A DNA stretch of 64,000 nucleotides from an uncultured Xylophilus sp. (GTDB lineage: Bacteria; Pseudomonadota; Gammaproteobacteria; Burkholderiales; Burkholderiaceae_C), in NCBI GenBank assembly GCA_913776965.1, contig CAJYQL010000133.1, forward strand, positions 1-64,000, in the 5' to 3' direction. Made by a program: the position numbers and the translations under genes. Position 1 is the stretch's first letter. The number at the start of each line of letters is the position of its first letter. Under the pieces are notes generated by a model. It was not told the DNA's origin, made no database searches, and saw only the letters and a program-made list of their open reading frames with translations. This document shows positions 17,639 to 26,171 of this stretch, piece by piece.

Positions 17639-19753
17639 ATGCGCCTGCCTTTCACCGCTTCCCTTCGCCCGATTCCCCATGCCGCGCTGTGCCTGACGGC
17701 CGGCCTGTGCGCGTCCTCCGCCGTCCTGGCGCAGGACACGTCCGGCGGCACCCTGCGCGAGGTGGAGGTGCGCTCTTCGACCGCACCCGAGAGCGCGACC
17801 GGCCCGGTGAACGGCTACCGTGCGAAGCGGGCAGTGTCGGCCACCAAGACCGACACCGCGCTGGCGGAGACGCCCCAGTCGGTCACGGTCGTCACCCGCG
17901 ACCAGATCACCGACCAGGGCGCCACCGGCGTGCAGGAGGCGCTGAACTACGCCGCCGGCGTGCGCTCGGAGGCCTACGGGCTCGATTCGCGCACCGACAG
18001 CGTGCGGGTCCGCGGCGCATCGCCCGACGAATACCTCGACGGCCTGCGCAAGAACAACGGCTACTACACCAGCACCGCCCGCACCGACCCCTACACGCTC
18101 GAGCGCATCGAGGTGCTGCGCGGCCCGTCGGCGATGCTGTTCGGCCAGGGCAGCACCGCCGGCGTCGTGAACCTGGTGAGCAAGCGGCCGCTGGCCGAGC
18201 GCCAGGGCGAGGTGGGCATTCAGGTCGGCAACTTCGGCCGCCGGCAGATCCAGGCCGACCTGACCGGCCCGCTCACCGCCGACGGCCAGTGGCTCTACCG
18301 GCTGGTGGCGGTCGGCCGCGACGCCGACACGCCGGTGGCCCAGGTGCCGGACGACCGCCGCGTGTTCATGCCGTCCCTCACCTGGAAACCGAATGCGGCC
18401 ACCAGCCTGACGCTGCAGGGCCTCTACCAGAAGGACAAGACAGGCTCGACCTCGCAGTTCTTCCCGTGGTCGGGCACGCTGCTGTCCAACCCGAACGGCC
18501 GCATTCCGATGCGGACCTTCATCGGCCAGCCGGGCGACCGGTACGACTCCGAGCGCCGCTCGCTGGGATACCTGTTCGAGCACCGCCTGAACGACGACTG
18601 GACGGTGCGCCAGAACCTGCGCACCAGTCGCAACGAGGTTGCATACCTGAGCGCCTACGGCGACTCGTTCAGCCTGCCGGGCGGCTATGCGGCCGACCCG
18701 GTCGGCCAACGGCTGCTCGGCCGCTACTACTTCAACGACCAGCGCACCGTCCACACGCTGACGGCCGACCAGCACCTGCAGGGCAGCTTCGCCACCGGCG
18801 CGGTGCGCCACCAGGTGCTCGCCGGCCTGGATTTCGCGCGCTTCAAGTCCCAGGGCGCGAGCGGTTTCGCGCTGGCCCCGCCGGTCGATGTCTTCAACCC
18901 GGTGCCGACGCCGGGCCTGGCGGTGCCCGCCCTCACCGCCCAGCCGGACAACCGGCTGCAGCAGACGGGCGTCTATCTGCAGGACCAGATGCGCTGGGGC
19001 GCCTGGACCGTCGTCGCCGGCCTGCGCCACGACCGGTCGAGCGACCGCACCGACGGCGCCGACACCCGTCGCGACAGCGCCACCTCCAAGCGCCTGGGCG
19101 TCATGTACGCGCTGGCTGGCGGCTGGTCGCCCTATGTCAGCTACAGCGAGTCGTTCACGCCGCAGGCACCCACCGCCTTCGGCACCCGGCTGCGCCCGCT
19201 GCGCGGCGAACAATGGGAAGCCGGCGTCAAATACGAACCGGCAGGCAGCGCGCTCGCGTTCAACGCCGCGGCCTACACGCTCGAAGAGAAGAACCGCGCC
19301 CGCGCGCTGTCGCCGGTGCTGACCGACCAGCTCGGCCGCACCCGCAACCAGGGCGTCGAGCTGGAGGCCCGCGGCGCGGTCACCCGCGCGGCCGACCTGA
19401 TCGCGAGCTACACCTACACCGACGTCGACCGCCAGCTCGAAGGCCTGCCGAAGCACAACGCCTCGGTCTGGGGCCGGTATCGCTTCGCACTCGCCGGCAC
19501 GCCCGGCTTTTCCGCAGGCGTCGGCGTGCGCATGTTCGGCGGCTTCCGCGACCTGTCCTCCGGCACCGGCCCGCGGGTGCCCGGCGTGACGCTGGTCGAT
19601 GCGCTGCTCGCCTACGACACCGCGCAGTGGCGCTTCGCACTCAACGTGCAGAACCTCGGCGACCGCCGCTACTTCAGCACCTGCCTGTCGCGCGGCGACT
19701 GCTGGTTCGGCGCACCGCGCACCGCGATCGCCAGCGCCACCTACCGGTTCTGA
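17639..19753 (+). CDS. TonB-dependent siderophore receptor
   Basis: A 704-residue outer-membrane ferric-siderophore receptor. A signal peptide ends near the ASSAVLAQD segment. The plug domain follows (TPQSVTVVTRDQITDQG, then PYTLERIEVLRGPSAMLFGQG), then a 22-strand barrel ending in the terminal aromatic YRF. The late loop CLSRGDCWFGAPRT matches the Cys-pair and GxPR motif typical of hydroxamate-type receptors (FhuA/FoxA/FhuE group), which hints at the ligand. A Fur box precedes it, and a PepSY membrane protein and a small membrane protein follow, consistent with an iron-uptake operon. Confidence 0.92.
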   Translation: MRLPFTASLRPIPHAALCLTAGLCASSAVLAQDTSGGTLREVEVRSSTAPESATGPVNGYRAKRAVSATKTDTALAETPQSVTVVTRDQITDQGATGVQEALNYAAGVRSEAYGLDSRTDSVRVRGASPDEYLDGLRKNNGYYTSTARTDPYTLERIEVLRGPSAMLFGQGSTAGVVNLVSKRPLAERQGEVGIQVGNFGRRQIQADLTGPLTADGQWLYRLVAVGRDADTPVAQVPDDRRVFMPSLTWKPNAATSLTLQGLYQKDKTGSTSQFFPWSGTLLSNPNGRIPMRTFIGQPGDRYDSERRSLGYLFEHRLNDDWTVRQNLRTSRNEVAYLSAYGDSFSLPGGYAADPVGQRLLGRYYFNDQRTVHTLTADQHLQGSFATGAVRHQVLAGLDFARFKSQGASGFALAPPVDVFNPVPTPGLAVPALTAQPDNRLQQTGVYLQDQMRWGAWTVVAGLRHDRSSDRTDGADTRRDSATSKRLGVMYALAGGWSPYVSYSESFTPQAPTAFGTRLRPLRGEQWEAGVKYEPAGSALAFNAAAYTLEEKNRARALSPVLTDQLGRTRNQGVELEARGAVTRAADLIASYTYTDVDRQLEGLPKHNASVWGRYRFALAGTPGFSAGVGVRMFGGFRDLSSGTGPRVPGVTLVDALLAYDTAQWRFALNVQNLGDRRYFSTCLSRGDCWFGAPRTAIASATYRF

Positions 19754-19806
19754 CCGCCGCCGTCCGTCCGTCCACCCTACCGCCCCGCTTGCGCAGAGCC
19801 GCCGCC

Positions 19807-20997
19807 ATGCCGCCCTCCTCCACGACCACTGCCTCCTCCGCCGCCTCCACCGCCGTCGCCGGCGCACCGCCGCTACGCCCGCCGGGCGCGGGTGCCGCAC
19901 CGCACCGCTTCCTCAGCAGCGCCGCGATCCGCGGCTGGAGCTGGGTGCACAAGTGGAGCAGCCTGGTCTCCACCGTCTTCATGCTGCTGCTGTGTCTGAC
20001 CGGCCTGCCGCTGGTGTTCCACCACGAGATCGGCCACCTGCTCGGCACCGAGGTGGAGCCGCCGGCGCTGGCGGTCGAGGCACCCCGCGTGCCGGTGGAC
20101 ACGACGCTGGAACGCGCCCGGCAGATGCATCCCGGCAAGGTGGTGCAGTTCTACGGTCCCGACGACGAAGACGACCGCATGGCCTTCGTCACGCTCAACA
20201 CCGCGCCCGATGCGACCGACGGCTTCACCAGCCTGATGTTCGACGCCCGCACCGGCCGCGAGCTGCCGCATCCGCCGTTCGACGAAGGCTTCATGTACGT
20301 AATGTTCAAGCTGCACGTAGACCTGTTCGCCGGCCTGCCCGGCAAGCTGTTCCTCGGCTTCATGGGCTTCCTGCTGCTGGTGGCGATCGTCTCGGGCGTG
20401 GTGCTGTACGCGCCCTTCATGCGCAAGCTGGAATTCGGCACCGTGCGGCGCGACCGCAAGGCGCAGACGAAATGGCTCGACCTGCACAACCTGCTCGGCG
20501 TGGTGACGCTGGTCTGGGCCTTCGTGGTGGGGGCCACCGGCATGATCAACACCTGGGCCGACCTGGTGTTCAAGTACTGGCAGAACGACCAGATGGCCCA
20601 GATGGTCGCGCCCTACAAGGGCCTGCCGCCGCCGGCCCGGCTGGTGCCGCTGCAGCAGGCGATCGACGCCGCCGAGACGCTGCTGCCCGACATGAAGCTG
20701 CGCTTCGTCGCCTTCCCCGGCACCAATTTCTCCAGCCCGCACCACTACGCGGTGTTCATGAAGGGCGACACGCCGCTCACCTCCCGGCTGCTGCAGCCGG
20801 TGCTGGTCGACGCCCAGACCGGCAAGGTGACCGACAGCCGGCCGCTGCCCTGGTACGGCACGGCGCTGCTGGTGTCGCAGCCGCTGCACTTCGGCGACTA
20901 CGGCGGCCTGCCGCTGCAGATCCTGTGGGCGCTGCTGGACATCGCGACCATCGTCGTGCTGGTCTCGGGCCTGTACCTGTGGTGGAAGAAACGATGA
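19807..20997 (+). CDS. PepSY-associated TM protein (probable inner-membrane siderophore reductase)
   Basis: A 396-residue inner-membrane protein with four hydrophobic segments, for example about 55-75 and 175-200 plus one at the C-terminus. The N-terminal helix region is GWSWVHKWSSLVSTVFMLLL, and a periplasmic PepSY-type domain follows. Conserved histidines in HKWSS, HHEIGH, KLHVDLF and LHNLLG are typical of this family; FoxB-like members are thought to use heme to reduce ferric siderophores. The ATG at 19807 lies 53 bases after the receptor gene, and its stop overlaps the next start. The first 35 residues are low-complexity Ser/Ala/Pro. Confidence 0.85.
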   Translation: MPPSSTTTASSAASTAVAGAPPLRPPGAGAAPHRFLSSAAIRGWSWVHKWSSLVSTVFMLLLCLTGLPLVFHHEIGHLLGTEVEPPALAVEAPRVPVDTTLERARQMHPGKVVQFYGPDDEDDRMAFVTLNTAPDATDGFTSLMFDARTGRELPHPPFDEGFMYVMFKLHVDLFAGLPGKLFLGFMGFLLLVAIVSGVVLYAPFMRKLEFGTVRRDRKAQTKWLDLHNLLGVVTLVWAFVVGATGMINTWADLVFKYWQNDQMAQMVAPYKGLPPPARLVPLQQAIDAAETLLPDMKLRFVAFPGTNFSSPHHYAVFMKGDTPLTSRLLQPVLVDAQTGKVTDSRPLPWYGTALLVSQPLHFGDYGGLPLQILWALLDIATIVVLVSGLYLWWKKR

Positions 20998-21215
20998 GCC
21001 ATTCGCACTCCAACCTGCCGCAGCGCCGCCACCGCGAGCGGCTCTGGGCGCTCTGGAAATGGCCGGTCGCGATGGGCGTGCTGTCGTTGGTCGGCCTGCT
21101 CGCCGGGCTGATCGCCGACGGCTGGGGCGACTGGGTGTCGTGGGTCGGCCTGGGCGCGCCGACGGCGGCGATGCTGTGGTTCGGCTGGCTGCGCAGGCCG
21201 GCGCAGGATTCCTGA
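20994..21215 (+). CDS. Small inner-membrane protein of the iron-uptake operon
   Basis: A 73-residue protein with a basic, His-containing N-terminus (MSHSHSNLPQRRHRERL) and two predicted membrane helices (about 25-43 and 49-66). Its ATG overlaps the PepSY gene stop (ATGA), so the two are probably translated together. I do not recognise a named family; small membrane partners often accompany PepSY reductases. Confidence 0.7.
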   Translation: MSHSHSNLPQRRHRERLWALWKWPVAMGVLSLVGLLAGLIADGWGDWVSWVGLGAPTAAMLWFGWLRRPAQDS

Positions 21216-21239
21216 GCCTAATCGGCTTCTGGCGCCCGT

Positions 21240-21269
21240 CCTGCCTACGCAGGCAGCTATCGTTTCAGG
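21240..21269 (-). repeat. Copy 4 of the dispersed repeat
   Basis: Read on the minus strand: CCTGAAACGATAGC followed by TGCCTGCGTAGGCAGG. It lies between the convergent ends of the small membrane protein gene and the VOC gene. TGCCTGCGTAGGCA is itself a dyad that could fold. Confidence 0.6.
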
Positions 21270-21299
21270 AGTACGAGTCGAGAAAGAAGCCGCCGCAGT

Positions 21300-21713
21300 T
21301 CACGGCGTCGGCGGCGCGGCCGACAGGTCCATGTACGTCAGCTCCCACATGTGGCCGTCCAGGTCGGTGAAGCCGTGGCCGTACATGAAGCCGTGATCCT
21401 GCGGCGGGCGCGGCACGGTGGCGCCGGCGGCGCGGGCCTTGGCGACCAGGGCATCGACCTCCTCGCGGCTGTCGCAGGACAGGCAGATCAGCACCTCGGT
21501 GGTCTGGGTCGCGTCAGCGATCGCCTTGGGCGTGAAGGTCTGGAAGAACGGTTCGACCAGCAGCATCACGTAGTTGTGCGGGTCGCTCACCACCATGCAG
21601 GCGCCCATCTCGTTGGTGAACTGCGGGTTGAAGCCGAAGCCGAGGCTTTCGAAGAACGCGCGGCTGCGCGCCATGTCGCGGATCGGCAGGTTGACGAACA
21701 TCATGCGGCCCAT
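21300..21713 (-). CDS. VOC-superfamily (glyoxalase-like) protein
   Basis: A 137-residue single-domain protein of the vicinal oxygen chelate fold. FVNLPIRDMARSRAFFESLGF marks the first beta-alpha unit, and FTDLDGHMWELTYM near residue 120 is the typical C-terminal metal-side strand with a conserved Glu. The group includes YaeR- and dioxygenase-like members, most of unknown substrate. The ATG at 21713 directly precedes the conserved MMFVNLPI; the upstream extension does not look coding. Stands alone. Confidence 0.85.
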   Translation of the reverse strand: MGRMMFVNLPIRDMARSRAFFESLGFGFNPQFTNEMGACMVVSDPHNYVMLLVEPFFQTFTPKAIADATQTTEVLICLSCDSREEVDALVAKARAAGATVPRPPQDHGFMYGHGFTDLDGHMWELTYMDLSAAPPTP

Positions 21714-21806
21714 GCGGTACTCCTGTGGGGGTCTGGCGGATCGTCGCCGCCCGCATGGTAGACCGGCACCGGCCACCGCACGACGGCATGGCGCGGCGCC
21801 GTTGCC

Positions 21807-23021
21807 TCAGGCCGGGTAGCGCACCCGCTCGTAGCGGTCGAACTCGCGGTTGACCAGTTCGCCGTCGACCTGGCGCTCCACCCGGCGGATGTAGACGGTC
21901 TGCACGATGTCGCGGGTGGCGGCGTCGATCTCGATCGGGCCGCGCGGGCTCTCGAAGGCCATGCCGCGCATCGCGGCGACCAGCTTGTCGCCGCCCGCGT
22001 CGCCGCCGGTCTTCGTCAGCGCGGCCTCGATCGCCGCCAGGCCGTCGTAGGCCGCCACCGCGAAGTAGCTCGGCCGCAGCTTGGGGCCGTGCAGCGCGCG
22101 GAAGCGCTGGATGAAAATCCGGTTCTTGTCCGACGGATGGGCGAAGGAATAGTGGTGGCTGGTGACCAGCCCGAGCGCGGCGTCGCCAGTGGCGGCGAGG
22201 TAGCTGTCGTCGGTCGCCTCGCCGGTCGCGAGCAGACGGATGCCGGCCTGGTCCATCGCCCGCTCCTTCCAGGCCCGCAGGAAGGCCGGCGGCATCACGC
22301 CCGACGGGAAGAAGAAGAACACGGCCTGGGGTTTGGCGTCGCGCACCCGCTGCAGGTAGGCGGAGAAGTCGAGGCTGCCCATCGGCACCCGCGAACTGCC
22401 GGCGATGCGCCCGCCGGCGGCGGTGAAGGCGTCGCGGAAGGCACCCTCGGCATCGAGGCCGGAGGCATAGTCGGCCACCACCGTCCAGGCATCGCCGATG
22501 CCCTGCTTGGCGGCCCAGCGGCCCATCGGCCCGGACACCTGCTGCACGGTGAACGAGGTGCGCACCACGTACGGCGACTGCGACGGGATCGCGGCCGAAG
22601 CAGCGTTCATCACCACCAGCGGAACCCGCGCCTGGGTGGCGACCGGCGCGACCGCCGATGCGTTGGGGCTGAAGTCGAGGCCGCCCAGCACCTGCACCCG
22701 GTCCTGGATCAGCAGTTCCTGCGCAGCGCGCCGGGCCAGTTCGGGCGCGGGGCCGGCGGTGTCGCGGCGCACCAGCGCCACCGGCCGGCCGGCGATCCGG
22801 CCGCCGTGCTCCTGCAGCCAGACCGCGATGCCGGCATCGAACTGCCGGCCGTAGTCGGCATACGGGCCGGACCAGGAGGCGATCAGGCCGATCTTCAGCG
22901 GCTCGGCCGCGGGCTGGGCCCGCAGCGGCAGGCCGATGGCGGCCGCCGCCGCGGGGACACCGCGCAGCAGGCGGCGTCGCGCGGGCGACGGGAGGGACGG
23001 GGTCGAAGTGGCAGGCGACAT
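21807..23021 (-). CDS. Branched-chain-amino-acid-type ABC substrate-binding protein (orphan)
   Basis: A 404-residue type I periplasmic binding protein (LivK-like). The N-terminus SPARRRLLRGVPAAAAAIG resembles a twin-arginine signal, cut before about residue 36. The mature start EPLKIGLIASWSGPYADYG is typical of the family, which binds amino acids, amides or aromatic acids. No permease or ATPase gene lies nearby, so the transport partners must be elsewhere or the protein is only a sensor or scavenger. Ligand unknown. Confidence 0.85.
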   Translation of the reverse strand: MSPATSTPSLPSPARRRLLRGVPAAAAAIGLPLRAQPAAEPLKIGLIASWSGPYADYGRQFDAGIAVWLQEHGGRIAGRPVALVRRDTAGPAPELARRAAQELLIQDRVQVLGGLDFSPNASAVAPVATQARVPLVVMNAASAAIPSQSPYVVRTSFTVQQVSGPMGRWAAKQGIGDAWTVVADYASGLDAEGAFRDAFTAAGGRIAGSSRVPMGSLDFSAYLQRVRDAKPQAVFFFFPSGVMPPAFLRAWKERAMDQAGIRLLATGEATDDSYLAATGDAALGLVTSHHYSFAHPSDKNRIFIQRFRALHGPKLRPSYFAVAAYDGLAAIEAALTKTGGDAGGDKLVAAMRGMAFESPRGPIEIDAATRDIVQTVYIRRVERQVDGELVNREFDRYERVRYPA

Positions 23022-23072
23022 GGGCGGCGATTGTGCATCGCAGCACCTTGCCGCCCGCCGGGCGCCCGCCCG

Positions 23073-23855
23073 TCAGACCTGCGAGAAGTCCGGCTTGCGT
23101 TTTTCCATGAAGGCGGAGAACGCCTCTTTTGCCGCCGGCCCGCGCAGCAGCCGGCCGAAGGCTTCGCCCTCGAGGTCGATCTGGCGGGCGACCGCGTCGG
23201 CCTGGCCCTGCTTCATCAGCCGCTTGGTCTCGACCAGCGAGGCGAGCGGCTTGGCGGCGAGCTTGCGGGCCTGCGCCTGCGCGACCGCATTGGCCTCGGT
23301 CGGCGGCACCACGCGGTTGACCAAGCCGACCTCCAGCGCTGCCTCGGCGAAGAAGGGCTCGCCGAGCAGCAGCGCCTCGGCCGCGCGGTGGTGGCCGAAC
23401 ATCTGCGCGAGCAGCAGGCTGGAGCCGCCCTCGGCGCACAGGCCCAGGTTGGCGAACGGCAGGCTGAACGCGGCGTTGTCGCCGGCGTAGACCAGGTCGC
23501 AGTGCAGCAGCATCGTGGTGCCGATGCCCACCGCCGGCCCGCAGACCGCCGCGACCAGCGGCTTCGGGAACGCGGCGATGGAGTGCAGGAAGCGCATCGC
23601 AGCGTTGGCGCCCTGCTCCGCGCCGCCGTCGCCCTGCTGCGAGGTGGCGAGGAATTCGGCGATGTCGTTGCCCGCGCTGAAGATCGTCGCATCGCCCTGC
23701 AGCACCACCACGCGCACCGACGCATCGGCGGCGGCGGCTTCCAGCGCGTCGGTCAGCGCGCGGTACATCGCGCGGGTGATCGAGTTCTTCTTGTCGAGGC
23801 GGTTGAAGGTGACGGTGGTGATGCCGGCTTCGGCATGGATCAGGATGTCGCTCAT
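23073..23855 (-). CDS. Enoyl-CoA hydratase/isomerase family protein
   Basis: A 260-residue crotonase-fold protein. The oxyanion-hole regions are FSAGNDIAEF (about 65) and CGPAVGIGTTMLLHCDLVYA (about 110). At the position of the first hydratase glutamate this protein has Thr/Met (GIGTTMLL) rather than GGGLEL, while LGLCAEGGSS keeps an acidic residue later. This pattern is seen in enoyl-CoA isomerase-like members (PaaG/ECI type), so an isomerase is as likely as a hydratase. It lies between the orphan binding-protein gene and a thioesterase gene. Confidence 0.85.
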   Translation of the reverse strand: MSDILIHAEAGITTVTFNRLDKKNSITRAMYRALTDALEAAAADASVRVVVLQGDATIFSAGNDIAEFLATSQQGDGGAEQGANAAMRFLHSIAAFPKPLVAAVCGPAVGIGTTMLLHCDLVYAGDNAAFSLPFANLGLCAEGGSSLLLAQMFGHHRAAEALLLGEPFFAEAALEVGLVNRVVPPTEANAVAQAQARKLAAKPLASLVETKRLMKQGQADAVARQIDLEGEAFGRLLRGPAAKEAFSAFMEKRKPDFSQV

Positions 23856-23936
23856 GGGGTGGACGTCTCGGTTCGTGTCTTTCGATTCAGGGGCGGGGCG
23901 AGTCTACGGGTCGTGCGGCGCGGCGGCGGCGGGCGG

Positions 23937-24761
23937 CTACTGCTTGTAGTACACGACCTGGTGCGAGGTCGCGAGCAGCAGGCCGTCGGCGTTCCAGAGC
24001 TGGGCGCTCTGGTCGAAGAAGCCGTTGCGGAATTCCTGGCCGCCGGCCTGCGCGAGCAGGAAGCCGGTGCCGGTGGCGGCGAGGTCGGCCGCGCCGGCAT
24101 GGAAGTACACCGTCAGCGACACGGTGCCGGCCGGCACCTGCGTGGCGCGGCGCAGCCAGACCCGCGGGAAGAACACGTCGCACAGCGCGGCGAGCGCGGG
24201 AAAGTCGAGCGGCCGCGGCGGTGCGTCGCGCAGCCACAGCCGAGTCAGGCTGCCGTCGCCCTGGCCGTCCCAGGTGTCGGGCAGGCCGCCGGCGAGCGGC
24301 CGCATGTCGTAGCGGCGGATCCATTCGACGCTGCGGAACGGCATCGGCCGCGGCGTCACGCCCTCGGGCGGCGGCGCGGCGGGCGCCGGCAGGTCGGTCG
24401 CGCCCCAGGTGCTGCGCCGCGCGGCGGTGACGGCGGTGCCGGTGGTGACGACCTCCTCCTCGCCGTCCGCGCCGGGCTGCAGCAGCGCCAGCGTCCAGTG
24501 CTGCGTGCTGCGGTTGGTGCGCACCGGGCGCGCTTCCACCGCGAACGGCGCGTCGGCCACCGGCCCGGCGAAGTTAACGGTCAGCGACAGCGGCTCGCCG
24601 AGCCGGTCGGGGTGGCGCATCAGCGCCTGCAGCAGCGTCGCGGCGGTCAGGCCGCCGAACGGGCCGACCATGTTCCAGTAGGCGCGGCTGGGCTGTCCGG
24701 TCCAGCGGCCGGCGCCGTCGGGCGCGAGCTGCAGCGCCTCGTCGAAGGGATGGAGACTCAT
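23937..24761 (-). CDS. Double-hotdog acyl-CoA thioesterase family protein
   Basis: A 274-residue protein with two hotdog repeats, of the TesB-like thioesterase superfamily. The first repeat contains RAYWNMVGPFGGLTAATLLQAL (about 26-47) and the second ends with NADGLLLATSHQVVYYK. Proteins of this type are often annotated as thioesterases without proof of substrate. Together with the upstream-lying crotonase gene it suggests a role in acyl-CoA turnover. It is divergent from the MFS gene. Confidence 0.8.
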   Translation of the reverse strand: MSLHPFDEALQLAPDGAGRWTGQPSRAYWNMVGPFGGLTAATLLQALMRHPDRLGEPLSLTVNFAGPVADAPFAVEARPVRTNRSTQHWTLALLQPGADGEEEVVTTGTAVTAARRSTWGATDLPAPAAPPPEGVTPRPMPFRSVEWIRRYDMRPLAGGLPDTWDGQGDGSLTRLWLRDAPPRPLDFPALAALCDVFFPRVWLRRATQVPAGTVSLTVYFHAGAADLAATGTGFLLAQAGGQEFRNGFFDQSAQLWNADGLLLATSHQVVYYKQ

Positions 24762-24889
24762 GGCCTGCGAGTGTCCACCACGGGCGGTGCCGCCGGCAGT
24801 CCGGTGCGAGACCCCAGGCCCCGCGAAAGCCGACAGCGCTGCCGGCCGCCGCTGCGTACGATGCAGTGCCCCGTCCGCTCCCGCCCCCG

Positions 24890-26089
24890 ATGCCCGTCCG
24901 CCCCGCGTCCTTTACCGACCGCGCCGCCCTGCCCGTCACCCTGCTGATGCAGGCCGCCGCCTCGGCGGCCGTGGTCGCGCCGCCGGTCGCCGCCTCGGCG
25001 CTGCCCGCCGCGCGCAGCGCCGGGCCGCTGGCGGTGGGGCTGTACGTGGCGATCGTCTACATCGCGGCGATGGTGTCGAGCCAGTGGGGCGTGGCCCTGG
25101 TGCGCCGCTGGGGCCCTATCCGCACCAGCCAGGCATCGCTGCTGTGCTGCGCGGCCGGCGTGGCGCTGCTCGCGGCGCCGTCGCCGCTGGTCGCGCTGGC
25201 CGGCGCGGCGCTGCTCGGCCTCGGCTACGGGCCGGTCACGCCGGCGAGTTCCGAGATGCTGGCGCGCACCACGCCGCCGCACCGCTACGCGCTCGTGTTC
25301 TCGCTCAAGCAGACGGGCGTGCCGCTCGGCGGCGCGCTGGCGGGGGCGCTGGTGCCGGTGGTGCTGACGCGGGCCGGCGCCGGCTGGGCGCTGGGCCAGA
25401 TCGCCGCGCTGTGCGTGCTCGGCGCGGTGCTGGCGGTGCCGTTGCGGGCCGCGCTCGACACGCTGCGCGAGCCCGCGGCGTCGTGGCCGACGCTGCGCGG
25501 TGCGCTGGTGCCGATCCGCTTCGTGCTGGAGCGACCGGCGCTGCGCCGGATCGCCCTCTGCACACTGGTGCTGTCGGGCGTGCAGGTCAGCCTGACCTCA
25601 TACCTCGTCGCCTACCTGCACCAGGACCTGCTCTGGAGCCTGGTGGCGGCGGGCCTGGGGCTCACCGTGGCGCAGGTGGCCGGCATGGCGGGGCGGGTCG
25701 CGTGGGGACTGGCGGCCGACCGGATCGGCGACGGGTCGCGCCGCACGTTGCGGGGCTTGGCCTGCGCGATGGCCGTCTGCGGCCTGGCGCTGCCGCTGCT
25801 GACGCCCGGCGTGCCCCCGGCTGCGATCCTGGTGCTGCTCGCGGTCTACGGCGGCACCGCGGTCGGCTGGAACGGGGTGTACCTGGCGAGCGTGGCCCGC
25901 GCGGTGCCGCGCGCCGAGGCCGCGATGGCCACCGGCGGCAGCATGGCCTTCACCTACCTGGGCGTGGTGCTGGCGCCGCCGGTGTTCGGCGCAGTGGCGC
26001 AGGCGACCGGCCGGGTCGGCCCGGCCTATGCGCTGCTGGCGCTGCCGCTCGCGCTGGTGCTGTTCTGGCTGCGGCCGCCGCGCGGCTGA
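24890..26089 (+). CDS. MFS transporter
   Basis: A 399-residue major facilitator protein with about 12 hydrophobic helices. The loop 2-3 motif region reads WGVALVRRWGPIRTSQ, and the loop 8-9 counterpart GRVAWGLAADRIGDGSRR is clear. The ATG at 24890 is chosen; a GTG at 24866 would add eight proline-rich residues. Substrate cannot be inferred: no linked enzyme operon on this strand. Converges with the thiolase gene. Confidence 0.85.
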   Translation: MPVRPASFTDRAALPVTLLMQAAASAAVVAPPVAASALPAARSAGPLAVGLYVAIVYIAAMVSSQWGVALVRRWGPIRTSQASLLCCAAGVALLAAPSPLVALAGAALLGLGYGPVTPASSEMLARTTPPHRYALVFSLKQTGVPLGGALAGALVPVVLTRAGAGWALGQIAALCVLGAVLAVPLRAALDTLREPAASWPTLRGALVPIRFVLERPALRRIALCTLVLSGVQVSLTSYLVAYLHQDLLWSLVAAGLGLTVAQVAGMAGRVAWGLAADRIGDGSRRTLRGLACAMAVCGLALPLLTPGVPPAAILVLLAVYGGTAVGWNGVYLASVARAVPRAEAAMATGGSMAFTYLGVVLAPPVFGAVAQATGRVGPAYALLALPLALVLFWLRPPRG

Positions 26090-26094
26090 TGCTC

Positions 26095-26140
26095 TCGTTT
26101 CGATAGCTGACTGCGCAGGCACCACCTGCGCAAAAGGCCG
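26095..26140 (+). repeat. Copy 5 of the dispersed repeat, with terminator-like hairpin
   Basis: TCTCGTTTCGATAGCTGAC is followed by TGCGCAGG (26112-26119) and CCTGCGCA (26125-26132), a perfect 8-bp stem with a 5-base loop, then AAAAGG. It sits between the convergent MFS and thiolase genes, so it may serve as a terminator. Confidence 0.65.
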
Positions 26141-26171
26141 ATTTCCCCCGGATGTCGACCGCCGCCGAAGA

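Noticed and set aside
17689-19806. Upstream open extension of the PepSY gene through the receptor gene
   Set aside because: It is an out-of-frame shadow of the receptor; the PepSY family N-terminus begins near the ATG at 19807.
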